A stretch of 64,000 nt of DNA from Amphiura filiformis. Taxonomy: Eukaryota; Echinodermata; Ophiuroidea; Amphilepidida; Amphiuridae. The notes beneath the pieces were generated by a model. It made no database searches. It worked only from the letters and a program-made list of their open reading frames with translations, and was not told the DNA's origin. A program made the translations under genes and the position numbers. The DNA is taken from contig NC_092644.1 in assembly GCF_039555335.1 (NCBI RefSeq), positions 43,076,667-43,140,666 on the forward strand. Reading direction: 5' to 3'. This document shows, piece by piece, positions 12,401 through 23,428 of the stretch. The first letter of the stretch is position 1, and each line of letters opens with the position of its first letter.

Positions 12401-15400
12401 GCATTTTTGGAAATACCCATAGTTGTGCTAATGAAGTGAACAAATGACAAACTCGCAAGCAATCTCATAAAGACACAATTTGACATTAAAATTACGATAG
12501 AATAAAAGTACTTTTATATATACATTTTTATTGTCAAATTTAACATGAGATTTTATGATTAATTGGAATACATTACTTACACACATGATAGGTTCCTCCA
12601 TATGCCATCCTAGGTACTTCTTCTTCTGCTCTGTATTTCCAGCAAGGATCACTGGCATTTGCTACAAAATTACAAGAAAGCAATACTTGAAACAAACAAA
12701 ATCTTTATATCAACATAAAGGGAAACAAGCAGGAAAATATAGGCAAGCATTTATATGGTTCGTTCGTTTGAGGTTGGATAATTAACTATTATACTTGTTT
12801 CAAAAATTTTGTTGCAGATTTTCACATTTCTTACTTTTAGGACTCATTAACAAAAAGAAAATAATCACACATATTTTAAAAAAAAACGTAATTTAATGTA
12901 ATTATCTTTTCTTTGATTCAAGCAGAAAAACCAGGGGTCCATTTCACTCAACTTTACGAAGCTTCGTAAGTCTCAAAATCATTCGTAACTTACGACGAGT
13001 CGTAAGTTCCATTTCACTAAACATACTTACGAATGGTACCCTTCGTAAGTAATAGGGATTTACTACAGGGACCCTTCGTAAAATTACGTCTAGTATTGGG
13101 TATTCATAACTTACGAACGGTTACTTGGGTTACGAAGGGTTAAAAGTTTACTGATATGGACCCCAGGAGTAGACACAAAATATAGCTTACCCCTAATGAG
13201 TTAGCCTCCATTGCCGTACCAATACCAGTACAACCATAGGCAATCTCTTCTGTCACCAAACATGCATCCATGATTCCTAGACCAAGGCCACCTGTGATAA
13301 CAAGTAAGGAAAATACAATAACAATCAATCAGGTATAACTATAACTACCTATCACACCCTGGGATTAGGGTTAGGGTTTAAGGTTAGGGGTCAGGGTTAG
13401 AGTTAGGGGTTAAGGTCAAGGTTAGGGTACATGTTAGGGTATGCTATAGTTCTTCCCACAATCAAAATTCTTTAACCTGGTCTCACCGGCTTTAAACATG
13501 CACTGTATATTACATGTACCAGGCACCTGCAATTGGTCGCTACAGATGCGATCGCTGTTGCAGACTCACAGGTCGACATTGGTTCACCCATTATCCATAT
13601 GATTTCAGGAAGGGGTTAACATACCTTGATGCTGAATATCATGACACAATACAAGGGCTGTTTTACAGCTTCATTAGCACTTCAAGTTAGTGCCTTGATT
13701 CTAAGAGATCTGAGCCATTTTGGAGTACCAACCCTATAAATATGGTTTGTGTGCTTAAATGTACTTAGACCAGCAGTCAAAAGCTGTATAGCCAAGTTCA
13801 TGGTATGATGAATATCTGGTTCTAATATCATTTTAATATCAGGAAGCTGCAGCCATAGCCATAGCCCCTTAGTTTTATAATTATTACGTGCTATAAAGGA
13901 CTTAAACCCCGGGGGATTTTGGAAAAATTTGTAAAAACTAAGACAATTTTGGGTAAATTCGGCCGAAAATTTTGACTTTTGGTATATCAATGGGTCCAAA
14001 TTTCTTGAAAAATTGGTATATTTATGGGTCTACTTCCAAAATCTCAGCGGCACGTCCCTACCAAAACCAAACTTGAGTACCCCCCCGGGACTTAAACACC
14101 TTCAAAAAGGACTTAAAGACGCACCTGTTTAGTTCATGTTAGCTACACACACCATACTTTTGGCGCTGCTATTGCATCGCTATGGAGTTTCTCTGTGCTA
14201 ATAATTTTGTTTCTGCAATTCTGTGTTATTAAAGTTGTTCATAAATAATTTGTATCATTGACTTTTATTGATTCTTAACATAATGTTTCATTCGTAAACC
14301 TATTTAAGTGTATATTTAGTGCATTTTAATATTGTAGTTGACTTTTAATTTTGTTTAATATGTCATTCTCATGTAAATCTAAGGTATATTTTAATAGTTT
14401 TTAACATGTTTAAGCTTGTTCAGTGCTTTGAGTTATTTATTATTATTATAAAGTTTTGAAAATTACAAACTTGGCTTAATCACATCGCATATTGTACCAA
14501 TTATCACCGATATTGAACATTGAATAGCTGTAATCACAGAAACACAAAATATTTTAACATACCAAATTCCTGTGGAATATGTGTGTTAATGAGACCAATA
14601 TCCCATGCCTTTTTGATGATATCCGCTGGGTACTGTCAAGAAAATCACATGACAAAAGATGTTATTGATGGTAATGTATTGAACTGATGTAGCTGCCAGA
14701 TTATAACATTTGTAAACATTCATATTCTTGAAACTATTAAAAGAATTGCACATAAAGTTTACAATTGTGAGTGGACACTACTGGCTTCGCAAATTGTATT
14801 CTGAGATACAGTGCAAAATTAGACTATGCCATAGTCGAATTTTATTAAAAATATGTTATTATTAGTCATGATGAACCCATTTCGTTGAACTCAAAATTAT
14901 ACTGATGTTTATTAAAATTAAAGTATTCAATAGTAAAATGGTCATAAAGAGTTAAAAATATCAGACGATTAGTGACAATAAAAGTAATTGAATGCAACAT
15001 TATCTTTATAACGGCTCACTTTAATACTGAACAATTCTGATTTGGAATCTACCAGTTTATTGATAGCGAACCCCGATAATTCGACTATGAACTTTGAATT
15101 GTAAGCAGAACTTTACCCCTGGACCTTGCTCTCTAAAAACACACTGTCAAGCATACTTGTTTATCAGTCCATTAACCACAAGTACTAAGCATGGACGCGC
15201 TAGATGTTTGATGAGAGATTTTCGCATCAACACAAAAGCGCCGCAAATACCACAGACAGTTGTTTACGGTGTAGTTAATGGTAATGGCGCGGGCCCAGAC
15301 GATTTAAACCATAGCGAGGTATGGGCGACCAATCACAAGACAGATCCATTTAAAGATGCATTACATCATGGCCAATTTTAGTTTGGCCTAACTCTCCATA

Positions 15401-18381
15401 GAGTCCTGTGTTAAAAATCTTAACCGCAAGGCAATGTCAGTAGTCCACTTGGGAAGCTAACAAACAGAGGGAGTAGGGTGACTGATCAGATGTGAAAATC
15501 TATCAATTGTGCACACATTAATTAAATCAGAGTTTTAAAAATACAATATCCAGAGTATGCACAATGGGCAAGTGGACTACGGGGTAGTCTAGTGCAAAAT
15601 GTACGTATTCATAGGTGTCTCAATTAGGCGCGACATGTTTCTCATTTGATAGCGTTTGAACCAATCAATAATCCTATTGCTGAAGAGGATAATAATCTTC
15701 TACATATAGAATCATTAAATAGATCTAGTCTTTGTTTGCTTTGGCTAAATCCTGTTCAAGTGGTGGGTTACAATTGCATTGTATTTTGTCTAAGTATGTA
15801 TAACCAACAATGACAATGAGAGGACATTCCTGAACCTCGTTGACTTGGGGATGATTTGAAATGACCGCCAATTATGACTTTATTACAAGCAATGTGGAAA
15901 AAGAGACATGTGTAGAACCGAAAAAAGGTACCATTTTGTTGAAGGAGCAGAGTTCAAGAAACCATAACCCCGCTTCTGGATATCGTTTGAAGTCAAATGA
16001 TACACTATTTTAAAGCTTATGATATATATTTTCTAAACACGAAATAAAGCAAAATTGACCGGGTCCGACTTTACGGCTGATTCGTAGTGTCCAGTCACAA
16101 AATTGCACAACACCTCAAGTTAAATCTTACACAGACCCAATAATCAGGGTATGTCATTTGTAACATTGAAAAGGGATTATGATTTTGGGGATGCAGGAAA
16201 TATGTTTTTTCTTTTTGACACAAAAATGGCTTGGTGGCGTGAGAGAGAAATTATAGCTGCTGATTTTGTATCATTGTATCAAGTAATCAAAGCTGACACA
16301 ATTGAGTTCTAATAACAAAGCAGCTGTACTTAAGTGTTCAAAAAGAATTTGTGCCAATCCAGGATGGGTAAGTCTTTCAAATCTGCACCATTTCAATGAA
16401 CACTGCCCTGTAACACCCACCTCTCCAGATTTATCATACTCAGCAGCCTTGGGAATAATTTCTTCTCTGGCAAACTTCCTGGCTAAGTCCACATACTCTT
16501 GCTGTTCAGATGTTATCTCTGCAGTAAGCAAAACAACAGACAATATTATATGATAACATAATAATATTAATGTAAATCGGTTTTTTAAGAATCTTATAAG
16601 GATTTTTATGTGAATCAAAGTTGATTCCTGCTTAATTTCAAAGTTAACACAGTAGATAAATTGCTAAGAAACACCTTTACAAGAATCTTGCAGTGTGCAA
16701 ACATCCCATATGGATAGCTACACATATTTTTGTTTAAAGGCTGTGGCACTGGCACTATCATGTTTGCTGGCCCAGTGATGACTTTTCCAGCCCATTTGTA
16801 CACTCTGAAGTCAAGCCAAGACTTGATTGGTTGAATCTTAGAAGTGCATTGCTACTATAACCATGAAAGTACAGTATAATACATGAACAATGTGTTTACA
16901 GTAAACATAATTGAATTAGACCAAGGGCACAGTGGTTACTTCCTAAACATGATGACAGACAGTCATCAAAGGAGCTACCATTTCAGTTGAAGGTACTGAA
17001 TTCCAACTATAGTTAGAACTCATATCATAACAATTTAATCTTTTTCAAGTCAGTTAGGGAGCGCTACCATCCAGCATCCACTACGTTCTGAAAGTTGAAA
17101 TGGACATTTTCCATGTATAATGTTGAAAGAATAAATTAAGGTATTGTTCTTGCCCCTGGAGTGCATCTATCGTCTCATATAACAAGGGCAACATCATTAT
17201 TTTACGCCAAAAATAATGATGTCGCGTGTTATATGAGACGATAGATACAAGACAGCGGCTAAAAACAATACCTTTATTCTCATTCTTAAACACTTCAATT
17301 CAAATAAATATATTATAAAGTATACCAAATTTTAATCAAATTAAATCCTACATTTTACAAGGAATTATCTAGGGCTTAGAATTGATCAGTCCCGTTGTTG
17401 CTATGCACCTCCGATTGGTTCAAATAGCGCGTACGAGTACATCGCTTTGACACACATGTGCTAAAGTGTGTGGCTGTGTGCTATCGTGTCATATCACACA
17501 GGTAAGAACCAATAAGATTGCAAGAACATTCTCAAGTGTTTAAGAATGCAGACAGTATTTTGTGGGACCTGAGAGTGCATCAGACACACCAAATTGCATT
17601 CTGAATATTAGGAATGTCCTGATGATATCAAATTTAAAATGAAAAAAAAAAATTGATATTAGAAGGTCATTCCTTTCATCATGCAATTGTCTGATGCTTT
17701 CAGGTCCCACAAAAATACTGTGCAAATGTTGCTATCCGATCCCTAAACATGACCTTTAAAATGTTTGGCAAACAAAGTTATTAATTACCGTATCCTTTCC
17801 ATTAACCGCCCAGGGCGCTTAACAACATCCTTTTGGGTGGGCGCTTATTTTTGACATTGTTTACATAACTGCAAACATAAGCAATGTCCCAAAATATTGA
17901 TTTTAATTGTACAGATGGTTCCATGCTTGATGTGTAGTTAGTTCCTGCACATAATGGTGGGGGATCACAGTAAAGTCGCTGGGTGGTCGCTTATAGGGGC
18001 ATGGGCCCACTGGGTGGTTAATGGAATGAATACGGTAGGCCTACTTACAACAAGTTTAATAAAAATATCCCCCAAACATTAATTCTGTGTATATACACTG
18101 CATTAGTACACATTAGAGGCTTTTTGAAAAAAAATATGCACATTTCCAATGGATTATACACAACCTTTGAGCCAATGAAGTGATTTTCAGAAATCTATTA
18201 AAACAAGTAAATCAGTTTTTTTCATTTTAATTGAAGACTCCCTAGTGCGAGCAGGTGACATGAAACTCAGAATTGATAACTTACCAAAGTTGAAGCCCCC
18301 ATTGGCAGCACCAGCAGCTGCTGTCTCTGCACTTGTTGCTTTACATCTCACTCCACTCCTGCTTACTGGGCTGGCTAATGC
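6342..18381 (-). CDS. ACADM: Medium-chain acyl-CoA dehydrogenase, mitochondrial (10 exons placed; first exon missing)
   Basis: FAD enzyme of the mitochondrial matrix that performs the first step of beta-oxidation on medium-chain acyl-CoAs and passes electrons to ETF. Spliced exons read continuously from the end of the transit peptide to the stop: [11 protein letters not shown] near the N-terminus, the family signature around [26 protein letters not shown], the second signature [20 protein letters not shown], and [10 protein letters not shown], whose Glu is the catalytic base in this family. About 417 codons are covered, against roughly 420 residues in vertebrate ACADM, so only a short first coding exon is lacking upstream of 18381. 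All junctions are GT-AG and in phase. One exon (9316-9457) carries an extra base that breaks the frame. The protein matches ACADM far better than the short-, long- or very-long-chain relatives. Orientation is divergent from the sushi-protease gene at 38 kb. Confidence 0.95.
6661..7165. mobile_element. Truncated copy of the TTAA foldback element, with inserted repeat
   Basis: TTAA at 6657-6660 is followed by GGGAACGGATAGCAACATTT and then the same order of modules as at 2780-3300, including the segment ending in AAGCCGACCATCAATTG. The right arm is mostly absent. A second copy of the 5745-5870 repeat (6784-6915) interrupts the left arm. The element lies in the last ACADM intron. Confidence 0.65.
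7423..7671 (-). CDS. ACADM: ACADM exon: C-terminal domain with second signature
   Basis: 249 bp, 83 codons, phase 0 at both ends. It runs from [20 protein letters not shown] through [20 protein letters not shown] to the second family signature [20 protein letters not shown] and KIYQ. Acceptor TTTCCCCAG, donor GTAATG. Confidence 0.96.
8140..8360. repeat. Repeat with AGCGCTTTA / AAGCGCTTTACA pair
   Basis: TATATAGCGCTTTATGCC is followed about 30 bp later by AAAGCGCTTTACATTTATTC, a pattern seen in widespread short interspersed repeats of aquatic animals (family memory, not searched). It lies in an ACADM intron. Confidence 0.4.
8722..8817 (-). CDS. ACADM: ACADM exon: C-terminal helical domain start
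   Basis: 96 bp, 32 codons, phase 0 at both ends. It encodes [20 protein letters not shown] and then [12 protein letters not shown]. An inner GT (GGCAG then GTACAT) could also act as a donor, but only the chosen GTAGGT preserves the conserved E-HQ junction with the next exon. Confidence 0.94.
9316..9457 (-). pseudogene. ACADM: ACADM exon with one-base insertion (frameshifted as read)
   Basis: Flanking phases (0 in, 0 out) require a multiple of three, but the exon is 142 bp. The frame reads [18 protein letters not shown] up to about 9398. The homologous continuation, starting [15 protein letters not shown] and ending AFDKTRPP, lies one base later, so an extra base sits at about 9396-9398. Staying in the first frame reaches a TGA after about ten more codons. 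Acceptor is ACCTCAAG and donor is GTAAGT. Every other exon is intact, so an assembly error or an indel allele is more likely than an old pseudogene. Confidence 0.9.
10807..11088. mobile_element. hAT-like MITE, copy 1
   Basis: 282 bp from CAGCGTCTTAGCTAG to CTAGCTAAGACACTG, so the ends are inverted repeats starting CAG and ending CTG. The inside is homologous, in opposite orientation, to the element at 23429-23719 (ATTTTAGACGGGGAG-type segment and CCCATTGGGGGTTC). Flanking octamers match at only 5 of 8 positions. Sits in an ACADM intron. Confidence 0.75.
11217..11456 (-). CDS. ACADM: ACADM exon: beta-sheet domain with family signature
   Basis: 240 bp, 80 codons, phase 0 at both ends, and the second-longest coding exon here. 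It carries [20 protein letters not shown] (acyl-CoA dehydrogenase signature 1), [20 protein letters not shown] (flavin-contacting segment) and [14 protein letters not shown]. Acceptor TTATTCCAG, donor GTACAG. Confidence 0.96.
11563..12103. mobile_element. Palindromic TA-flanked element in ACADM intron
   Basis: TA at 11561-11562 and 12104-12105 flank a 541 bp element whose arms of about 210 bp are inverted copies, starting AACTGAGCTCAAAAAGAAAC. Because the arms match, both strands show similar short frames (MNQNYTQ...); these are products of the palindrome, not genes. A relative occupies 40774-46168. The TA duplication suggests mobilisation by a Tc1/mariner-type transposase. Confidence 0.8.
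12581..12661 (-). CDS. ACADM: ACADM exon: QMPVILAGN segment
   Basis: 81 bp, 27 whole codons, phase 0 at both ends. It encodes [18 protein letters not shown] and then WHMEEPIMC. Acceptor TTTTGTAG, donor GTAAGT. The next exon supplies [10 protein letters not shown], completing the usual substrate/FAD-binding stretch. Confidence 0.95.
12932..13168. mobile_element. Small inverted-repeat element rich in TTACGAA motifs
   Basis: Ends are inverted relatives: GGGGTCCATTTCACTCAAC at the left, and the inverse of AGTTTACTGATATGGACCCC at the right. The inside has several TTCGTAAGT/ACTTACGAA units in both orientations. No clear target duplication. It ends about 20 bp from an ACADM exon. Confidence 0.6.
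13191..13291 (-). CDS. ACADM: ACADM exon: GGLGLG loop and following helix
   Basis: 101 bp, phase 1 in and phase 0 out. It encodes [20 protein letters not shown] and then [14 protein letters not shown], strongly conserved in ACADM. Donor GTAAGC. The intron side next to the donor is occupied by a small inverted-repeat element ending about 20 bp away. Confidence 0.95.
13361..13442. repeat. Degenerate interstitial TTAGGG tract
   Basis: Imperfect GGTTAGGG units across about 80 bp (GGATTAGGGTTAGGGTTTAA onwards). It lies in an ACADM intron. It may be a decayed telomere-like or simple-repeat insertion. Confidence 0.6.
13905..14092. repeat. Repeat bounded by CCCCGGGGG motifs
   Basis: GGACTTAAACCCCGGGGG at the left and CCCCCCCGGGACTTAAAC at the right bound a repeat containing ATTTATGGGTCTACTTCC. 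GGACTTAAAC is in direct order at both edges and could be a 9-10 bp target duplication. ACADM intron. Confidence 0.5.
14563..14632 (-). CDS. ACADM: ACADM exon: N-terminal domain
   Basis: 70 bp, phase 0 in and phase 1 out. It encodes [20 protein letters not shown] followed by QEFG, matching the family segment before the GGLGLG loop. Acceptor TTGACAG, donor GTATGT. Confidence 0.95.
14700..16260. other. ACADM intron sequence, nothing recognised
   Basis: 1.5 kb with no exon signal. GTAGTCCACTTG at about 15440 recurs inverted as CAAGTGGACTAC at about 15570, a possible small foldback repeat. A frame at 15094-15381 has no recognisable product. Confidence 0.4.
16421..16518 (-). CDS. ACADM: ACADM exon: N-terminal helical domain
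   Basis: 98 bp, phase 1 in and phase 0 out, 33 codons with the split Glu. It encodes [20 protein letters not shown] and then [13 protein letters not shown], the conserved opening helices of the mature enzyme. Acceptor is TTACTGCAG and donor is GTGGGT. Confidence 0.95.
17120..17292. repeat. Hairpin-forming inverted repeat
   Basis: Arms around ATCTATCGTCTCATATAAC (17164-17182) and GTTATATGAGACGATAGAT (17228-17246), extended by AAGGTATTGTT against AACAATACCTT. Loop centre is ATTATTTTACGCC. A short foldback MITE in an ACADM intron. Confidence 0.7.
17544..17743. mobile_element. Short foldback element of the TTAA family
   Basis: 200 bp palindrome. Left TTAA at 17540-17543; right edge GATCCC then TAAA. 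Its right arm inverted (GGGATCGGATAGCAACATTT) matches the left end of the copy at 6661. Arms share GACAGTATTTTGTGGGACCT and CAAATTGCATTCTGAATA. ACADM intron. Confidence 0.7.
18285..18381 (-). CDS. ACADM: ACADM second coding exon (end of transit peptide)
   Basis: Acceptor TTGATTTTCAG and donor GTAAGT flank 97 bp that enter in phase 0 and leave in phase 1. The peptide [15 protein letters not shown] is Arg/Ser/Ala-rich without acidic residues, as expected for a mitochondrial presequence. It continues into an Ala/Gly-rich linker ending GGFNF, which lines up with the GFSFE segment at the start of the mature vertebrate enzyme. No usable start codon is within the exon, so an upstream exon is required. 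Confidence 0.88.
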
Positions 18382-18584
18382 CTGAAAATCAAGCAATTAA
18401 TGAAGAAATATAAATAACATACGGTACAAAATCAAATATATATTTTTATCAACAACTTCTCAACTTCATGTTCAGAAGTAGACACAACCTAGCAAATAAT
18501 ACATTCTACATTACAGATAAACCATACAAAATGCCATACACTGGCAGTCAAAGCAATTTATAACACACCATCTCAAATCAATAC

Positions 18585-19059
18585 GGTATCTCATTTTACT
18601 AGAATGCCTGATCAATTTTGTGACTAATTTTGCATTTTTCTCACAAAATAACTATACACACTGGTAACATAAGTTATGAATATTATAGGGGCATTGAGGT
18701 AAGGAATCCAATTACTTCACTGAAATTTCAGTGATTCAAGACAAGTGGTTCATTAGAAATGGGGTACATTCAAGGTAACATACCTCTTTTCTTATCATAA
18801 ATAACGTACCGCTTGTCTCCAGTCACTGAAATTCAATTGTAGAAATTGGATTCCTTGCCCCTATAATATATATAATTTTTGTTACAACAACAGAGCAATA
18901 GTCTGACGATCGCCGTGAGGCGTGAAACTACTAGTTACTAAATGCTGAATATTATTTAGCCAAAATTGTTTTATTAATTTTTGTTACCAGTATGTTATTA
19001 TTTTTGAGAAAAATGCAAAAATAGTCACAAATTTATCAAGGGTGTACTGTAGTACCACC
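18585..19059. mobile_element. Foldback element with TTAA at right end, related to 56968-57331
   Basis: Inverted arms around GGAATCCAATTACTTCACTG and TTTTGCATTTTTCTCA. The right edge ends GTACCACC followed by TTAA (19060-19063). A roughly 90 bp extra segment with GACGATCGCCGTGAGGCG interrupts the right arm. The left border is less certain. It lies just upstream of the first placed ACADM exon. Confidence 0.65.
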
Positions 19060-19116
19060 TTAAAACAGGCAGAGAAATACATAAAAATAATCTGATTATC
19101 TGAACAAAAAATAAAG

Positions 19117-19462
19117 TATATGGAATGCAAGTTTGAAATAATCAAATCTCACTGTTGCGCTAATTTCTCACTATGGTGAGAATGTGAATTCACGCTACGC
19201 AATTAGTCTGTTACAAAAAGACATAAGTTGCATTTTGTTTTGTATCATGTTTAATTCCTTCATTTTGTAAAATATATATTTCTTATATTCTCCAAGTTTG
19301 TTTCCTGTAGCGCGCATTAGCTTTTTGACATCTTATTTTGTGCATTAGAATTTTTTTTTTCACTTCAGAAAAAAATCCCCAAACCGGAAAAAAATCACAA
19401 CAAATAATATAAATTATTATAAAACACTACTGGAGTAAACATTTACACATCACACAACAAAC
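19117..19462. repeat. Direct duplication, copy 1 (346 bp)
   Basis: Nearly identical to 20851-21182 on the same strand, from TATATGGAATGCAAGTTTG to CATCACACAACAAAC. This copy has 14 bp (around CACGCTACGC) absent from the other, plus a few substitutions. The duplicates flank about 1.4 kb. The ends do not look like an LTR. Confidence 0.9.
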
Positions 19463-20850
19463 AAAATAATGTCGGTTCACAGCGGTTGAAAGAGGATTGA
19501 AGTAAGAAACAAAGGCACTAAAGTGACTTTAATTTGCTTAATTGCACACAAATCGCTTAAAACCGTTATTGCAGACTTGTGAAGTCCATCTTGGAGTCAG
19601 TTACGCCTTGTGGCCTTTCATTTGAGGGCAACTACAATTAGCTTTATACCAGGGTCCATCACTGTGTTGTCTAGATCATGAGACAATGAGAACAGTCGTT
19701 TTTTCCATGGTATTCGTAGGTAACCTTAGCGAAAACATCAAAAGTTACCTTGAATAAATCAATTTGGACACAAATTACTCAGAAACCAGAAGGTCGGTAA
19801 ACATTTAAAATGAAGCACACATGACAGTTGACAAATCCAAGTATTTATCCCTCTAATCTTCTTTGAATCTGATTTTTCTTTCAAATGAGCAGACCGTCGT
19901 CTATTTCAGTACATATTTTTCAACAATTAAGCCGTATTGACTTTTGCATGGTGGGCATGTATGTGAATTCGCAACTTTCATTGACATATGATTTGATAGC
20001 AAACATTCAGGCCTTCGTCATGTACCAATATGGGCATTGGCATGAATGGTGGTGTTTCACAATACTGTCATGATGTCAAATTGTATTCGTAGGTAACATT
20101 CGGTTACCGAAATTTACCTACGAATACTTGCTTTTATTGTTGACATCTCAGAAATATTTAAAGGCAGGCTATTGAAACTTGGTAGAAAAAAAGAGTGTAT
20201 TACCCTGCACATATTGCTTAACTATTGTTTACTATTCTCTCACTTTGTGGAAATGACACAGCTTTTAACATGTATTCGGAGGTAATGCATATTTTTTACC
20301 AAACCTACCTTTGTGCCATTTAGAATTTCTGGCAGCTAAACACAATAATAAAGATGTCCGAATGCAATGAATTTCAGTATTGGACATATCAAAGCTTGTA
20401 TCAATTGTGCATTTATTAGTGATTTCCATTTTTTAAAGATATATCTAGTGCTATGAAAAATTGTATTCGTAGGTAATGTAAAAAAATACCACTCAAAAAA
20501 TTATCACAAAAAATTCATAATTATGTACAAATATGTGAAAAATTGAACAGGCAATCTTTGAATACACACCTTTCAGGAAATCAATTTAGATTCAATCCAA
20601 TGACTTCTTTTCATAACTGATTTAGATGTTTTTAAAAATACTTTAAGAAATATTTTGAAAAAAAATGGGTAAAAATAGCATGTTTTGGGATCTCTGTGTC
20701 TAAGTATTTCACAGAAGGGGGTCTTATTATATATGGCGCGAAGCGTATGTTCAAGGTGAACAAACACAATACAAAAAACGAATGCCAATTGATTAATACT
20801 TTTAAGTTATGACCCTGAACATGCCGTGTACACTTTTCGTTGGATTCGAC
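19463..20850. other. Spacer between the duplicates with ATTCGTAGGTAA motifs
   Basis: GTATTCGTAGGTAA occurs at about 19709, 20086 and 20463, with a variant at 20272 and an inverted copy at about 20116-20129 that can form a stem with the one at 20086. No gene was recognised. Confidence 0.55.
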
Positions 20851-21182
20851 TATATGGAATGCAAGTTTGAAATAATCAAATCTCACTGTTGAGCTAATTT
20901 CTCACTATGGTGAGAATGTGAATTAGTCTGTTACAAAAAGATGTAAGTTGCATTTTGTTTTGTATCATGTTTAATTCCTTCATTTTGTAAAATATATATT
21001 TCTTATATTCTCCAAGTTTGTTTCCTGTAGCGCGCATTAGCTTTTTGACATCTTATTTTGTGCATTAGAATTTTTTTTTTCACTTCAGAAAAAAATCCCC
21101 AAACCGGAAAAAAATCACAACAAATAATATAAATTATTATAAAACACTACTGGAGTAAACATTTACACATCACACAACAAAC
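20851..21182. repeat. Direct duplication, copy 2 (332 bp)
   Basis: Partner of 19117-19462; see that entry. High similarity suggests a recent segmental event. Confidence 0.9.
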
Positions 21183-22200
21183 GAGTGTAGTGAAAAACTA
21201 CTGGAGAAAACAACACACATTTTTTTAAATACTTTTTTAATCTAGAGGTTGAAAGGGGATCATAAATATTCTTGAATATGAAGAAATATGATTTTTTATT
21301 GTCAGAGAGACCCACTGTAAATTTCCATTCCAATTTGCAGGAAAAAGGGTGGTTTTTTTTATTTGAAGACATGGATTATAAAAAATAAATGAAAATTAAA
21401 AACAGCATTTCGCATTTGACTTTTTGGGCGAGAAATGCGCAGCATTTCTCGCTCATTTGCGATGGGTTTTGGCCTACTTATTCCTCACAGCGTTGCAGAA
21501 AATAATCGTGCTGTCTATATAATCAGGAAACTACAGAGGTGATAGTGTACATTTAAATTTGTCATTACTACTTCATGTTGATATTCAAACAGTGCTATAA
21601 AGTTGTCTTGCCAAGGAATGTGTTTGTATTAAAAGAAATAATTGTTTTACAACTTGGATGAACTAGAATTACTTTTATGCAAATCCGAAAATTGCAACAG
21701 ATATTTTCATTACTTTCAGATTTAGCGGTATTGCCAGATTTTACGTACAGTTGGGCTACATTAATAGCCTCATTATAGTTTTATTAATACTGGCAAAATA
21801 CTTGCTTGTATGTGCTTGCTGTTCTACTATAGCGTATAAAATCTGTTAATGATACTATAACCGCACAGTCAATTAATTTATGTCAACATCTCCTTTTTTG
21901 AGATCACATGCAAACATTATCTTATTTACATAATGGTTTTGAGTTGACCTCGAGTCATGAGTGGTGATTCATTGTTTAATTGGCATACTCCTATAAATAT
22001 TTTACCGCAAAGTCCTATGGTGGAGGGCTATTTTGTTGTGTAGTCCTACAAATGTGGGTGATTAAAAAGTAGCCTGTTGGTACATGTTTTACCGTACAGT
22101 CCTATGGTGTAGGGTTTTTTATTTTTTTATTTTGTTGTTTTAATTTGATTGCTCTCCTTGGTCTCTTCATTATTTATATAACTTCAAACACAAACCTTCT
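21183..22200. other. No gene seen
   Basis: AT-rich. A perfect short hairpin GCGAGAAATGC with loop GCA lies at 21429-21453. CCGTACAGTCCTATGGTG-like phrases recur at about 22003 and 22091, indicating a small local repeat. Confidence 0.4.
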
Positions 22201-22202
22201 TA

Positions 22203-22451
22203 GGGACGCACCATTAGATTCTCAGGGTGGGGGTAGGAAGTTTTTCAAAAAAAAAATTCACCCACTTGATGAGCAAAAAAAAAAAACTTTCCCCACCAAC
22301 TCTAAAAAAAACCTTCCCCACCTAACTGTGTATAAATGCATGATATTAAAAAAAAACTTGACGCCTTCGGCGGCGATAAAAAAACCCAAAAGAAAACAAA
22401 ACTTTCATCGACCCCAACTTCCTACCCCCTCAGTATCAAATGGTGCGTCCC
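22203..22451. mobile_element. TIR element with TTA target duplication (PIF/Harbinger-like MITE)
   Basis: TTA at 22200-22202 and 22452-22454 flank 249 bp whose ends are inverted: GGGACGCACCATTAGATTCT and the inverse of AATGGTGCGTCCC. The TIR continues into GGGTAGGAAGTTT. The inside is A-rich and non-coding. A 3-bp TTA/TAA target is typical of PIF/Harbinger. Confidence 0.75.
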
Positions 22452-23428
22452 TTATTAGTTTAATTTTGTCAATCAAAATTTCACTCCTCTGCTAATGATG
22501 ACAAGTGATAATCGAAGTAATTAGGCCAAATAAAAAAATAAACATGTTTCACGTCCCCTCCCGCTTCCTTTTTGGAGGTTTCTTCAATTATATTTTTATA
22601 TTTTGCAATTCAGTTATAACTTTTTAAAAATTATGTCTAGGAAGTTGAGATGCTTTCTATAGCCTTCCCAATATACAAGAAACAATTTGGACGGTTTTGA
22701 GATCATTAGAGGGACCTACCCTCAGAACAACAAATAAAAAGAGGCCTCCTCCTTTTGCAGGCATTATTGTGCACGCTAAAATAGCTCTAAATATGGGTAT
22801 TTACATCGATTCTGCGATACAAAATAAAAAGGCCCCTCCTCCTTTTTTTCAAAAACCTGGACGTGAAACATGTTTTTTATTTTACTTGGACTTATCAATA
22901 TGGAACTACACCTTTATCTTGACAATTCATTTGCTCGCCCTATTCCTTTTAAAGGAATTTTTATTTGACCTGCTACAGGAAACAAACATGTTTTTTTGGC
23001 CTTTTCATGTTCATGTAATCAGGTCTTCCAGGGAGACCAGTACATTTGTGGAATTTCCTGAATAAATAACGAATAAATAAATAAATTAAATATTGTTCAA
23101 GCGAATCCTCATTGTATGAGAATTCACATATTTTGGGGTTGGGACTCTAGTACTGTATTTGGGTGAACTGAAGCCTATAATCATGCCTAAACATTTTGAT
23201 TTCCTTTTGACTATCACTTTTAATTTTTCTGTGTAAAAGTATGTGTTTAGGGTGATCCTCGGTTTTAGGGGTCCAAATTATTTTGCCCAAGGTCATTGCT
23301 TTTGCTTACCCGAAACTATTAAATCCTAACCAGTAACCAAAACACTTAGAATAATTATGAGCCCCCCCCCCCCCCCGAGGTAAAATTTCTGAGCGGCTCG
23401 CCAAAAATCGCTTGCCCCCCCCCTCGGC

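Noticed and set aside
19117-21182. LTR retrotransposon with 340-bp LTRs
   Set aside because: Ends are not TG...CA, and no polypurine tract, primer site or short target duplication was found.
22145-23065. Plus-strand frames of 116 and 122 residues
   Set aside because: Lys/Pro-rich or mixed translations of a MITE and A-rich repeat, with no conserved domain.
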